This document shows, piece by piece, positions 55,331 through 64,000 of a stretch of DNA of 64,000 bases. The stretch is from Pleurodeles waltl (taxonomy: Eukaryota > Chordata > Amphibia > Caudata > Salamandridae), in contig NC_090440.1 in assembly GCF_031143425.1 (NCBI RefSeq), positions 1,266,211,123 to 1,266,275,122 on the forward strand. Direction: 5' to 3'. Under the pieces are notes generated by a model that had not been told where the DNA came from, ran no database searches, and saw nothing but the letters and a program-made list of their open reading frames with translations. The first letter of the stretch is position 1. Each line of letters begins with the position of its first letter. A program made the position numbers and the translations under genes.

Positions 55331-55956
55331 GAGTCTGACGAGCTGCCGTTCTGCCCACCAGACAAGTACTCATAGAAACATTTTTCTCTTCTTTAAATTT
55401 TCCCCATTTAATAAACAAAATGACTGTTTTTGAATTAGAAATGTGGCGCTGTATATACCAGCCACTAGGAGCAAGATTCTGGGTGTTTGTAAAAGTGACA
55501 CTTTGAAATGAGAGAAAATTAAAATGAAGAGTTAACTTCATAAATAAGTTAACTCTAAAATGGAAATGTAACTGAAATATTAAGTTAACTTTTCATTTAA
55601 ATTTTTTTCTCAGTTGAAAGCTCTCAGAAACATCATTTTGTTCTCACATCCCAATACAGAGTTGATAGTGACATTTGCTTAAGAGTTAAATACATCACTG
55701 CATCAGTACTAAACCTCTGTTACACGCTAGGGTCATGCACCTGAGCAGAATTCTGCTCCTTATCAGGTTCTGCTATCTGTGGCCTGACAGTAATGTAAAA
55801 TGAACACAGCTTTTACTTAACTTTACAAGGAAAAGGCAACAATTATCTATTGAAGTTCTTAGTTTAAAAGTAAACTCAAGGCTGTGAGCTACTCTAAACT
55901 TTTCTGGGAGCTACTGATAGCTCACTATCAACTGGTTGGAGACACCTGCTCTAAAG

Positions 55957-56486
55957 CGGAACGCCTTGAAAATAGTAATAACTACTAAATTAATGTAAAT
56001 TTGTGGATAAAAGTAAAAATGAAGGAAGGGCACACCGAGGGATATGCTTATATAAAACACCACAACAAATGATATCACCAGAAATTCACTCTATGTAAAC
56101 CCACATCTAATTTAATGATTGTAAAGCTCAAATTTGCTCCAGTTTACTCCACGAAGCATTGGTGTATTTCATTGTACAGGTGCTTTATGGGGGACATTTA
56201 GAAATCAGTTGAGCCAGTGAATCACACTAAAATCCAAAATAAAATAAGCTAAAGAAAAATGAAATGTTTAAATAAGTTTAAGCATTTAAAATGTTTTTGA
56301 AAAGGACATACAGCTTTTGACATTGAGGACCACCATATAAATGTTGTTGTAGAAATATAAACACAACAGAAGAATCTACTGAAAAAATTGAATTGGTAAT
56401 ATATAGATTGTAAATGAATTATAAAAGAGATGCCTTTCACATCTAACGTTCTTCTATACCCATTCAAAGACTAATCCTAACACATA
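55957..56486. other. Intron-like gap; nothing seen
   Basis: AT-rich, no supported feature. Confidence 0.35.
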
Positions 56487-56720
56487 GGGCCTCAGTTCTA
56501 ATTTGGCATGTAGAAAAGTCTGCCCTCCAAACTCCCAACAGGACAGCATCCCTGCCGGAGTCATTAAGAGTTTCCGGCAGAAACATTGGTTTCTTCCTGC
56601 CGGCCTAGCGGGAAACTGGCTACAGTATTGTCTCCGGCTCACAACTGAGCTGGCATTAATGCAGGATCCAGCAGGGTGCAAAGCAGACAGTGAACATTGC
56701 GAGGGTGCTGGGCATTATTT
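56487..56720. mobile_element. Harbinger-type MITE, truncated
   Basis: Begins GGGCCTCAGTTCTAATTTGG and continues with the CTGCCCTCCAAACTCC and GCAGACAGTGAACATTGCG stretches of the family at 24395. The 3' half is absent; the end is approximate. Confidence 0.55.
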
Positions 56721-57199
56721 TACTATTCTTTTCAATTCACAGCTCTAAATAGAGTAGTTAATAGCTCCACTTATGCTATGCAGAACCACGTTTTGCAGGT
56801 CTATGCCCAAAATGCACATGTAAAGTGACTAGTAGTAAATTTACAACACATTTTAACTTAAATGTATCACCTTATCCTCCTGTTAGAGGGCACACATTCA
56901 TACTAGTTTACAAGAATCAGCATTTAGAGAGGGCACAGTGTTTCTAGCTGGACATTTACACCCAGGCACCAGCCATAACCATCACTACATATATGCAGAG
57001 AATCTCACATGGAGATTTACATTCCTAAATATAGCTCGCTGCACAGGATGCATGTTCCTGTGCTATAACAATGTACACTATCACTTGACAATTTATTGTA
57101 AATAACAACAAAACTCAAACCTTTATCTCTAATGACTGTAAATCAGAGCAATCATTTTAATTGTCCATCTTATCTAAGTAAAAACAAACAAAAACTTAC
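56721..57199. other. Intron-like gap; nothing seen
   Basis: No supported feature. Confidence 0.35.
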
Positions 57200-57300
57200 C
57201 ATCACAAATTCAGCTTGCAATAATTATGTACTCTGTATTTTGCAAAGAATTTTCAATGTCTACTTCTAATTCCCCCTCTTTTCCAGCATGCAGTGTGGGT
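57200..57300 (-). pseudogene. Candidate host exon with in-frame TGA
   Basis: The minus strand has an acceptor (TTAATCTTTTTAAAAG) and a strong donor (GATG|GTAAGT) around 101 nt. The open frame reads LHAGKEGELEVDIENSLQNT then EYIIIAS, followed by TGA (57210-57212) 8 nt before the donor. The alternating pattern resembles an Ig-like or MSP-like beta strand region (inference). This is the most upstream exon found for the minus-strand gene. Confidence 0.5.
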
Positions 57301-57787
57301 CTTTTAAAAAGATTAACTTTGGTATAAAAATAGAAGATTATAATGAATGCTTCATTAATTACTAGTTTTAGTGATTGAGATATACTATAGTGTAGAATAC
57401 TTTATATGTATATGAGGTCCATTCACAAACAATGGTTCTGATCTTTATGAGGAATAAAATGTTCTTTGCAAATGTAAATTTCTGCATAAACAAGAAAAGT
57501 TCTAGATAAGAGAAATGTATGGTTGTAACGCCAATTGTATTTTTTGTCTGCCTTGCTAATTATTGCATGAATATTAACAAGAAATGTGTAAACATCTTTT
57601 GAGGCACATATGTCACACTCCATAAAGTGAGCACGGATACAGCATTATAGCCGGGGTTAAATAATCATGAGCTGCAATACATTTGACATGCTGGCCTTTA
57701 ATAAATTATAAAACAGCTACCATATGTTTGATAAAATAGAATTCCTTGCATTGAACACAGAGCTAGGGGTGTTATATAGGCAGCTAG
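57301..57787. other. Intron-like gap; nothing seen
   Basis: The minus-strand 66-codon frame at 57423-57623 shows no domain. Nothing else is supported. Confidence 0.35.
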
Positions 57788-58464
57788 GCTCATATGTATC
57801 AAACGATTTTTCATTTGCAAACAGTGCAGATCGCTAAGTTAGACCACTTGTGAATGCAAAATTGCCTTTCCAAATGTATGAGAGACATTGGCAGCCCCAT
57901 CGTAGGGAATCACACTTTTTTTGTGTTTTCCTAAAATTGTGGCTCCAATTAGAGATTCACAATTTGAGATTTCCTAAATAGGATTTCACAGATAGGGCTT
58001 CGCTATTTTCGATTCCCTAAGAACATCTACCAACAATTACCTAAATGCAAAATTGGCATTTAGGAAATGCTGTCACCATCAACTCCAAGCTGATCATCAA
58101 AAATGATTTTTTAAATTGCCATGTGGGCACTAGGGCATGTGTGCGCTTTACATGTGTACAATTTATTTTAGCAGTACCTCAAGTATTGCCCTATGTCCTT
58201 AGGCAACCTTGTTTTGCATTATCTAATTTTCAATTTCCTGTTAGAAAATCACAAATTAGGAAATGCAAAACCATTTTCCTCTATGGAGGAACTGATGGAG
58301 TAGCACATCCTAATAGCAATTCTCTAATATCAATTGCAACTCTGTAGAAATCGCTATTAGTGAATCGCTATTTTGCTACACACCATTTTGCATACCCTAA
58401 ATAGTGATTTCTTAAAATTCGTTATTGAGGGAATGCAAAATGCAGCAATGATACATACGGACCC
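57788..58464. mobile_element. MITE with GGCTCATATGTATC ends
   Basis: About 677 bp. Left GGCTCATATGTATCAAACG, inward right GGGTCCGTATGTATCATTG. The interior has a 10-bp palindrome pair CCTAAATGCAAAATTGGCATTTAGG (spread over 58038-58063) and repeated TTCCTAAATAGGATTTC-like motifs. No gene. The target duplication is not resolved. Confidence 0.65.
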
Positions 58465-58869
58465 TTGTGCCACAGGTTGCAGCTGGGTCTGCTTATGGGG
58501 GTCACATCCATGTATTGACCTTGAAGTGAATAACATTATTGTAATTCCAAACCATAAATTGGAGACATTAGTGATACTATATTATTGAGTAATCCACAGG
58601 TTTTGCTTTCCTTGATCAATGGAGTATCTATTTTATTTCCATGCAGCGTACATTTGTATCTCTGGTTTGCAATGCTGATTGCTATACATGTATATAGGGG
58701 CTTCACTGGTGAAAAACTGGTGGTAAAGTGAAAACTAACTTCAGTATAGGTGAGTTGATAGCACAACATCCAAAGAGAACACAATGCAAAATGATCAGAA
58801 TAAAGACATAGCATGATATTGAATGACCAAAACACCTATTAAACAATTAATGATATACAAAAAGACAAA
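58465..58869. other. Gap; nothing seen
   Basis: A minus-strand 99-codon frame (58536-58835) has no recognisable domain. Confidence 0.35.
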
Positions 58870-59421
58870 GGCCCTCATTTTGACATTGGCAGTAAATCCC
58901 GCTTACCGCCACGCTGACGGGCACCAACTTACCACCGCGGTGGCAGATATCAGTTCAGCATATTATGACACACACACACCAATCTGACAAAACTCAGCCA
59001 CAGACACAAATCCACCAGTCCAAAGGTCATTGATAAAGTGGCGGTATCAAAATCCACACAATTACACCAACATAACAATTTCCACCACATTTTGACCCAC
59101 AAATCATCACGGCGGACATTCAACAGCAGTAATCCATTGGCGGTACATACCGCGGTGCTCACAATGGACACCCACAGGGAAAACAATTACCTGACACCCA
59201 TACACACACCACACCCACACACCCACACCACTATAAAACACACACCCACATTACCCACAACACTTTACAATTACAAATCATTGCAACCAGAGATACACCA
59301 AGACCACTGAGACAACTAGAGCCACACACTGCTCACACCCATACACCACTCTCGCACTCCTCATCACACACTCTAACACATTACCCAGCACACTATTACC
59401 AACACACCTCACACAACACCC

Positions 59422-60963
59422 ATGGCACCACAAAGACACCCCCGTTTCACAGAGGAAGAGCTAAGGGTCATGGTGGAGGAAATTGTCAGGGAAGAGCCCC
59501 AGCTCTTTGGAGCACAGGTGCAGCAAATATCCATTGCATGGACGATGGAGCTAATGCGGAGAATCATGAACAGGGTCAACACTGTGGGATAGCACCCCAG
59601 AACAAGGGATGACATCTGGAAGCGGTGGAACAACCTACAGTGTAAGGTACATTCCATAGCAGCAAGACACCAGTTCGCTATCCAGAGGACTGGCGGTGGA
59701 TCCCCACCTCCTCCCCCACAACTCACAGCATGGGAGGAGCAAGTCTTGGCAATACCGCATCCTAAGGGCCTGGACGGAGTCCGAGGAGGACTGGACTCAG
59801 GTGAGTCAACTCTCTAATATTATCACCCCCCTACCTGCTTGCCATCACATACCCTCACCCTCACTCCCATCACTCCACTACATCCCACGCACTCCACCAT
59901 CACATCTCACTCATCCCAATGCCAAGCCCTGCATGCTGTACCAATACATGGACACTCTTCACAACCCTGTATGGACACCCATCACAAATGTATGCACAGC
60001 ATAGAGAACTAACAATCCCACCATACACCAACATACAAAAGTGAAAGCTGGCAGGGCAAAAGCAACCATAGAGGGAAAGCCAGGGATGTACAATATGTCA
60101 TACACATCAACCATGACACATCATTTACGTCCTCACAGGTACCCCAGCTAATGTCCCCGGAGAGGTGGTGCCAGTACTATCCAGTCCCCCAACAGAAGAG
60201 GCCAACAGTGATGACAGTAACTTTGGTCTTCAGGATCTGGACACTTTACCTGGCCCATCAGGGACCACTGGACAGCCGGTTACCCAAGCCCAGTCACAGA
60301 CCACCCCAGAGCCTCCCCCATCAGGAAACAACACCACAGCATGCACCCAGCGTACCCAAACCTATGTCCCTAGGACACGTCACTCAGCAGTGTGTCCACC
60401 TCTACAGGGACCCCAGGCCACACCTCATACCCAAGACAATCAGGGACCTGGGGTCAGTGGCAGTGGGCACACTGTTCAGGGGACAGAGGCACAGGCCAAT
60501 AGGGAAACTGGGAGGAGTGCTGTGCGCCAGGGGGAGGACAGGCCCAGGAATCCGACTCTCCAGAGGCACTCTCCAAGATCCTGGGAGCCTATCAACATTC
60601 CCAGGACATGATGGGCCAGATCTTGGACAACATGCAGGAGAACAGGCGGCTGCAGTAGGGACAATACCAAAGGATCAGGAAGGACTTGCAGGCCATCGAC
60701 AAAACCCTGATCTCCATAGCAGGGGTGCAGGCAGACATGGCCAACATTATGAGGGAGACAGTCTCACACCAGCAGGCCCCTGCCACTAGCCAGACATCTG
60801 AACAGCCTTCCACTTCCACTGCCGCTAGTGGATAGGAGGCCCCGCCACAGGACTCACAGACCACCAGCACCCCTCCCCCTGCAGAAAGTGAACCACCCCA
60901 CAAACGCTTCCTGTGATCCAGACAGAAGATAGAGACACATGCCAAGACCCCCGCCAAGAAATG
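59422..60963 (+). pseudogene. Harbinger Myb/SANT-like protein A (copy 3), broken
   Basis: Exon 1 (59422-59800) reads MAPQRHPRFTEEELRVMVEE, then the SANT helices to DIWKRWNNLQCKVHS, with TAG at 59590-59592 where copy 1 has CAG. It ends at a GTGAGT donor. Exon 2 starts at 60139 after CCTCACAG and is open to about 60560 (PPPSGNNTTACTQRTQ). It then shifts into the coiled-coil-like part and meets further stops (for example TAG at 60656-60658). The basic tail ends AKTPAKK. It lacks the deletion found in copy 1, so it is the better template for the family. Confidence 0.82.
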
Positions 60964-61150
60964 AGACTCTCCTGATTGTCCCCCTTCTGTCCCACACAGT
61001 CACCCTGTTCACCTTGAACTGCCATTGCTCTCCTTCCTATGTCCCCTTGGACAATACACCTGTGCTACAAACAGACTGGAACAATACCCTGGACTTTCCT
61101 CCATCATTGCCCCCTCCAATTGCACTTTCCCCTCTATACATTAGCACTTC

Positions 61151-61156
61151 AATAAA
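61151..61156 (+). terminator. Poly(A) signal of Myb-like A (copy 3)
   Basis: AATAAA in the same TTCAATAAACACCCTTG context as 17472 in copy 1. Confidence 0.65.
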
Positions 61157-61427
61157 CACCCTTGGAAAAAAAATCTATTTTGAGTACGTCATGTATATCA
61201 AATATGTATTTTACGAAACAGGTAAAAACATTGCAAATTAACTGTACAGCGAATGAGCATAGATTAAAGACCTGTAGCTGGCTGTAGTGATCACACCAGG
61301 AGTATTTGTCAAATCATCAACATCTGCAAAATGAAATGCCAGAGGGAACAGTAAGTGGGCATAGAAGTAGGACATATCAGCATGCCATTGCAACACAGAT
61401 TACAAACAAAGTAATGGAAATGTAAAG

Positions 61428-62594
61428 TTACACTGTCTTACCTGTGTGTCTTTTGGCCTCAACCTCTGTCTCCTCATCCTCATCCACAGGGTCTACTGCT
61501 GCCACAGGGGCATCTTCAGTCTCCTCCTCCTGCAGAAAAGGGACATGGCATCTGAGGGTCAAGTTGTGCAACATGCGGCATGCCACCACTATCTGGCAGA
61601 CCTTCTTGGGTGAGTAGCACAGGAATCCACCTGTTAGATGGAGGGACCTGAACCTGGCTTTCAGGAGTCCAAAGGTTCTCTCTATGATCCGTCTGGTTCG
61701 TCCATGTGCCTCATTATACCGTTCTTCTGCCCTTTGTCCTGGCATTCCTCACAGGGGTCAGCAGCCATGATAGGTTTGGGTAACCAGAGTCACCTGCAAA
61801 TACTGAGGGACAACATTTAGCCACACACTATCCAATATGGCCAACAACATAGCTATACATCAACATCTTCTGGGTGGGAACCAGGGCACACCAAATAGCC
61901 ACATCCATTGCCTCTGTTGTTGGCCCATCACATTTGGGATGCTGATATTCCTTAGGACAAAGGCATCATGCACCAACTCAGGATACTTAGCATTGATGTG
62001 GAAGGTGTACTGGTCCACCAAGCACACCATCTGCGCATTCATTGAGTGGAAGCTTATGATTCATGAATACCTGTTCATTCTGGCAGGGGGGGTCAGTTGC
62101 AATATGTGTGCCATCAATTGCCCCAATTATGTTGGGGATATGTCCCATTGCATAAAACTCAGCCTTCACTGTGGCCAAATCCTCAACATGGGGGGAAAGC
62201 AATGTAGCTGCACATGTGTTTTATCAGGGCAGACAAAACTTGTTGGCACTATTGAGAACATTGGCTGTGACATTCCTGCTGCCAATCCCACTGTCACTTG
62301 GAAAGAACCAGTTGTCAGGAAATGGAGTACAGATAGCACTTGCACAAGAGGGGGTATCCCAGTGGGATGACGGATAGCAGATATCAGGTCAGGCTCCAGT
62401 TGAGCACACAGCTCTGTGATTGTGGCTCTGTCAAGTCTATAGGTGAGTCTACTGTTCCTGTCCTCCAGTGTAGCCAAGTCTACCAGGGGTCTGTACACAG
62501 GGGTGTGTCTCCATCTCCTATTCATCCGCAGCAGCAGGAATCTTTGGGACAAAAGAGTGAGGAGCCTGTCACAAACTGAATAATGGAGCCACAA
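61428..62594 (-). pseudogene. Harbinger DDE transposase (copy 3), frameshifted
   Basis: The N-terminal helical third is well kept (62594-62166: PVYRPLVDLATLEDR, RLDRATITELCAQLEPDLIS). A shift follows near 62260, then IGAIDGTHIATDPP (first Asp), another shift, NAQMVCLVDQYTFHINAKYP and VHDAFVLRNISIP. A 98-bp GT-AG intron (61891-61794) comes next, then GDSGYPNLSWLLTPV with the second Asp, and RRIIERTFGLLKARFRSLHL with the Glu (61745-61428). All DDE residues are retained. The last part ends in a Glu-rich tail without the IQQYF end of copies 1 and 2. Confidence 0.88.
61794..61891 (-). other. Intron in transposase gene (copy 3)
   Basis: Minus-strand donor GTGTGC and acceptor ATTTGCAG, at the same codon position as the copy 2 intron. 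Confidence 0.7.
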
Positions 62595-62699
62595 CAGTAG
62601 TTTTCATTCTGTAAACATGTAATGGGTTATTGTAATTTGTCCAGTATGTGCCTAGTTCTCCTGTGATGCAGCATGATTCAATAGGGATGTCCCCCCCCT

Positions 62700-62967
62700 G
62701 TGTGGAGTGACAGGTGGAAGTGAGGTAATTCCGCTGATGTTGTGCGCCGTGGCGGGTGGCGGTCGGGAACCGCTGTGCAATTCCTCATTGGTTAATATTG
62801 GGCCCTATGGGGTACAGGAGCCAATGGTGATCTATGCCGGCGGTGGCAGTATGCACCGCCACTCACGTGACTGCCATTTTCTATCAAATTCCTCACTTGT
62901 TACCTGACCTTCCATAGGAGAGGACCTACATTGCATGTGCTGCTGTGACCTGTGTCTAGAATCTACC
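62700..62967. promoter_or_regulatory. Putative bidirectional promoter (copy 3)
   Basis: ATTGG at 62787-62791 and 62797-62801 and CCAAT at 62821-62825, embedded in GC-rich DNA between divergent genes. Aligns closely with 18985-19190 of copy 1. Confidence 0.6.
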
Positions 62968-64000
62968 ATGGCCCGTGTGACTGGGGAAAGGGCCCCAGCC
63001 TTCACTTCGGAGGAGTTGGAGAGACTGTTGGATGGGGTCCTACCCCAGTACGGACTACTGTATGGGCCTCCAGACCAAGAGGTGAGTACACTGTGGGCAC
63101 GATGCATATGGCATGCATGTATGGAGGTGTGTGTGATGGCTCCGTGTAAGGAGGTATTGGGATGTCCCCCCGGCTGGGTTCACTTTGAGTGCTAGGCTAT
63201 GTGTGTTTCAATAGTGCTATAAACGGGTATGGTGGGCCATACGTATTACTGGCTGGACTATTTGTCTGATGCTGTTCTCCTGTCTGTATTGCCTTTGTAG
63301 GTCAGTGACCATCAAAAGAAGGGAATATGGCATGCTATTGCCAAGTAGCTGCGGACCCTGGGGGTCTATGGCAGGCGGAGTACCCACTGTTGCAAACGGT
63401 TGGAGGACCAGAGATGCTGGGCACGGAAGACGGCAGAGGCCTAGCGGGGGATGGCCTCCCAACGAGGAAGGGGTTCCCGTCACACTCTGACCCCCCTGAT
63501 GGCCCGCATACTAGCGGTGACCTATCCATTGTTGGATGGGCACTTGGGGCATCACACAGCCACAAGGGGGTGAATACAGTGGCTATCATTACACTTATGC
63601 CTGGTGGGGTGGTATCTGGGTGGTGGTTGGGTGTCCTTGTGTGCCCCTAAACAGGCCTGACATCGCAGCGTAGGTCCTCTGGTGGCTAGGGTCTGAAGGG
63701 ATAATCCTGCCAATCTAGCTTGTTAGCATCCACAACTACCCAGGGCTGCGTGGGTTCCAGGTGTGCTGCAGGTGGCGGTGTGTGCCCCTCCTCATGCCTT
63801 GGTGGCTAGCAACATCACTGGTACTGCAATGCATAGTGCGTAAGCCTGTTCCCTGTGCGTGAGGGTGCTGTGTATGCCAACGGGGGTGTTGGTGCAGCCA
63901 TTGACCCAGTTTATCCTTTGTCTCTCTCCCCCTTTTTTGTTTTATCATCCTGTCCTTATGTGCATTAGCATCATCTGGCAGAGGAGCAGAGGCACCAGTG
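62968..64000 (+). pseudogene. Harbinger Myb/SANT-like protein B (copy 3), partial
   Basis: Exon 1 (62968-63081, 114 nt as in copy 1) starts MARVTGERAPAFTSEELERL and ends at GTGAGT. Exon 2 (63301-63569) begins VSDHQKKGIWHAIAK, then TAG at 63346-63348, later another stop, and ends with TLTPLMARILAVTYPLLDG. Exon 3 begins at 63969 and runs out of the window. The acceptor before exon 2 (TTTGTAG) is intact here, unlike copy 1. Confidence 0.75.

Larger units (their letters stand above)
53804..55948. mobile_element. Non-autonomous hAT transposon with nested MITEs
   Basis: Ends CAGTGGTCTCCAACC and (inward) CAGGTGTCTCCAACC. An 8-bp duplication with one mismatch (CTCTAAGG at 53796-53803, CTCTAAAG at 55949-55956) is diagnostic of hAT. 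Subterminal GAGCTACT motifs occur at both ends. 2145 bp with no transposase; part of the length is two nested MITEs (54635-54791, 54835-55330). Confidence 0.85.
58870..64000 (+). mobile_element. Harbinger copy 3, three-gene element, right end outside window
   Basis: Left end GGCCCTCATTTTGACATTGG. The order matches copy 1: Myb-like A (+), DDE transposase (-), Myb-like B (+). Homology to copy 1 is continuous from the end (CGCTTACCGCC near 58910) through the promoter. All genes have lesions. The right end and target duplication lie beyond 64000. Confidence 0.88.

Noticed and set aside
1..64000. tRNA, rRNA, CRISPR or bacterial-type operon structures
   Set aside because: None seen on reading either strand. 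The sequence is eukaryotic with introns, AATAAA signals and vertebrate-type transposons.

Overview
This is a vertebrate nuclear window from a transposon-swollen genome, most likely a salamander. Pleurodeles is my best guess, by inference from the mix of DIRS, three-gene Harbinger, Gmr1-like Gypsy and GGGCC-ended MITE families; I could not check this. There are no bacterial-type operons, rRNA, tRNA or CRISPR arrays. Almost all long reading frames belong to mobile elements.

Layout. A 5'-truncated LINE with an open reverse-transcriptase frame lies at 641-3659, flanked by an 11-bp target duplication. From 3.7 to 13.9 kb the sequence is AT-rich and intron-like, with two MITEs and a cluster of five hairpins. 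From 13877 to 35297 there is one DIRS retrotransposon (inverted terminal repeats, internal complementary region, gag, RT-RNase H, tyrosine recombinase). It is split by four later Harbinger-type insertions: an 8.1-kb three-gene Harbinger (15214-23345), a 525-bp MITE (24395-24919), a 7.0-kb inverted Harbinger (25323-32273) and a 180-bp palindromic MITE (34303-34482). From 35.3 to 47 kb there are more MITEs, a degenerate satellite, and a GGT-ended element with a 9-bp target duplication that carries a G-rich minisatellite. A 5'-truncated Gypsy element with copia-like domain order lies on the minus strand at 47177-50896. A non-autonomous hAT lies at 53804-55948. A third Harbinger starts at 58870 and runs off the window.

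Under this lies a chain of short minus-strand exons (57300 down to 4037) with splice sites and mostly compatible phases. They look like the 3' part of a host gene with very long introns. Four lesions (two TGA codons, a one-base deletion, a GT-to-AT donor change) suggest a decaying copy or sequence errors. I do not recognise the protein.

How the parts relate. The three large Harbinger copies share one gene plan: a Myb/SANT-like protein A, a convergent DDE transposase, and a second Myb/SANT-like protein B divergent from the transposase across a CCAAT-box promoter. The short MITEs share the GGGCC(T)-ATTA ends of these elements and are probably moved by the same transposase. All three large copies carry frameshifts or stops, so none here looks autonomous.
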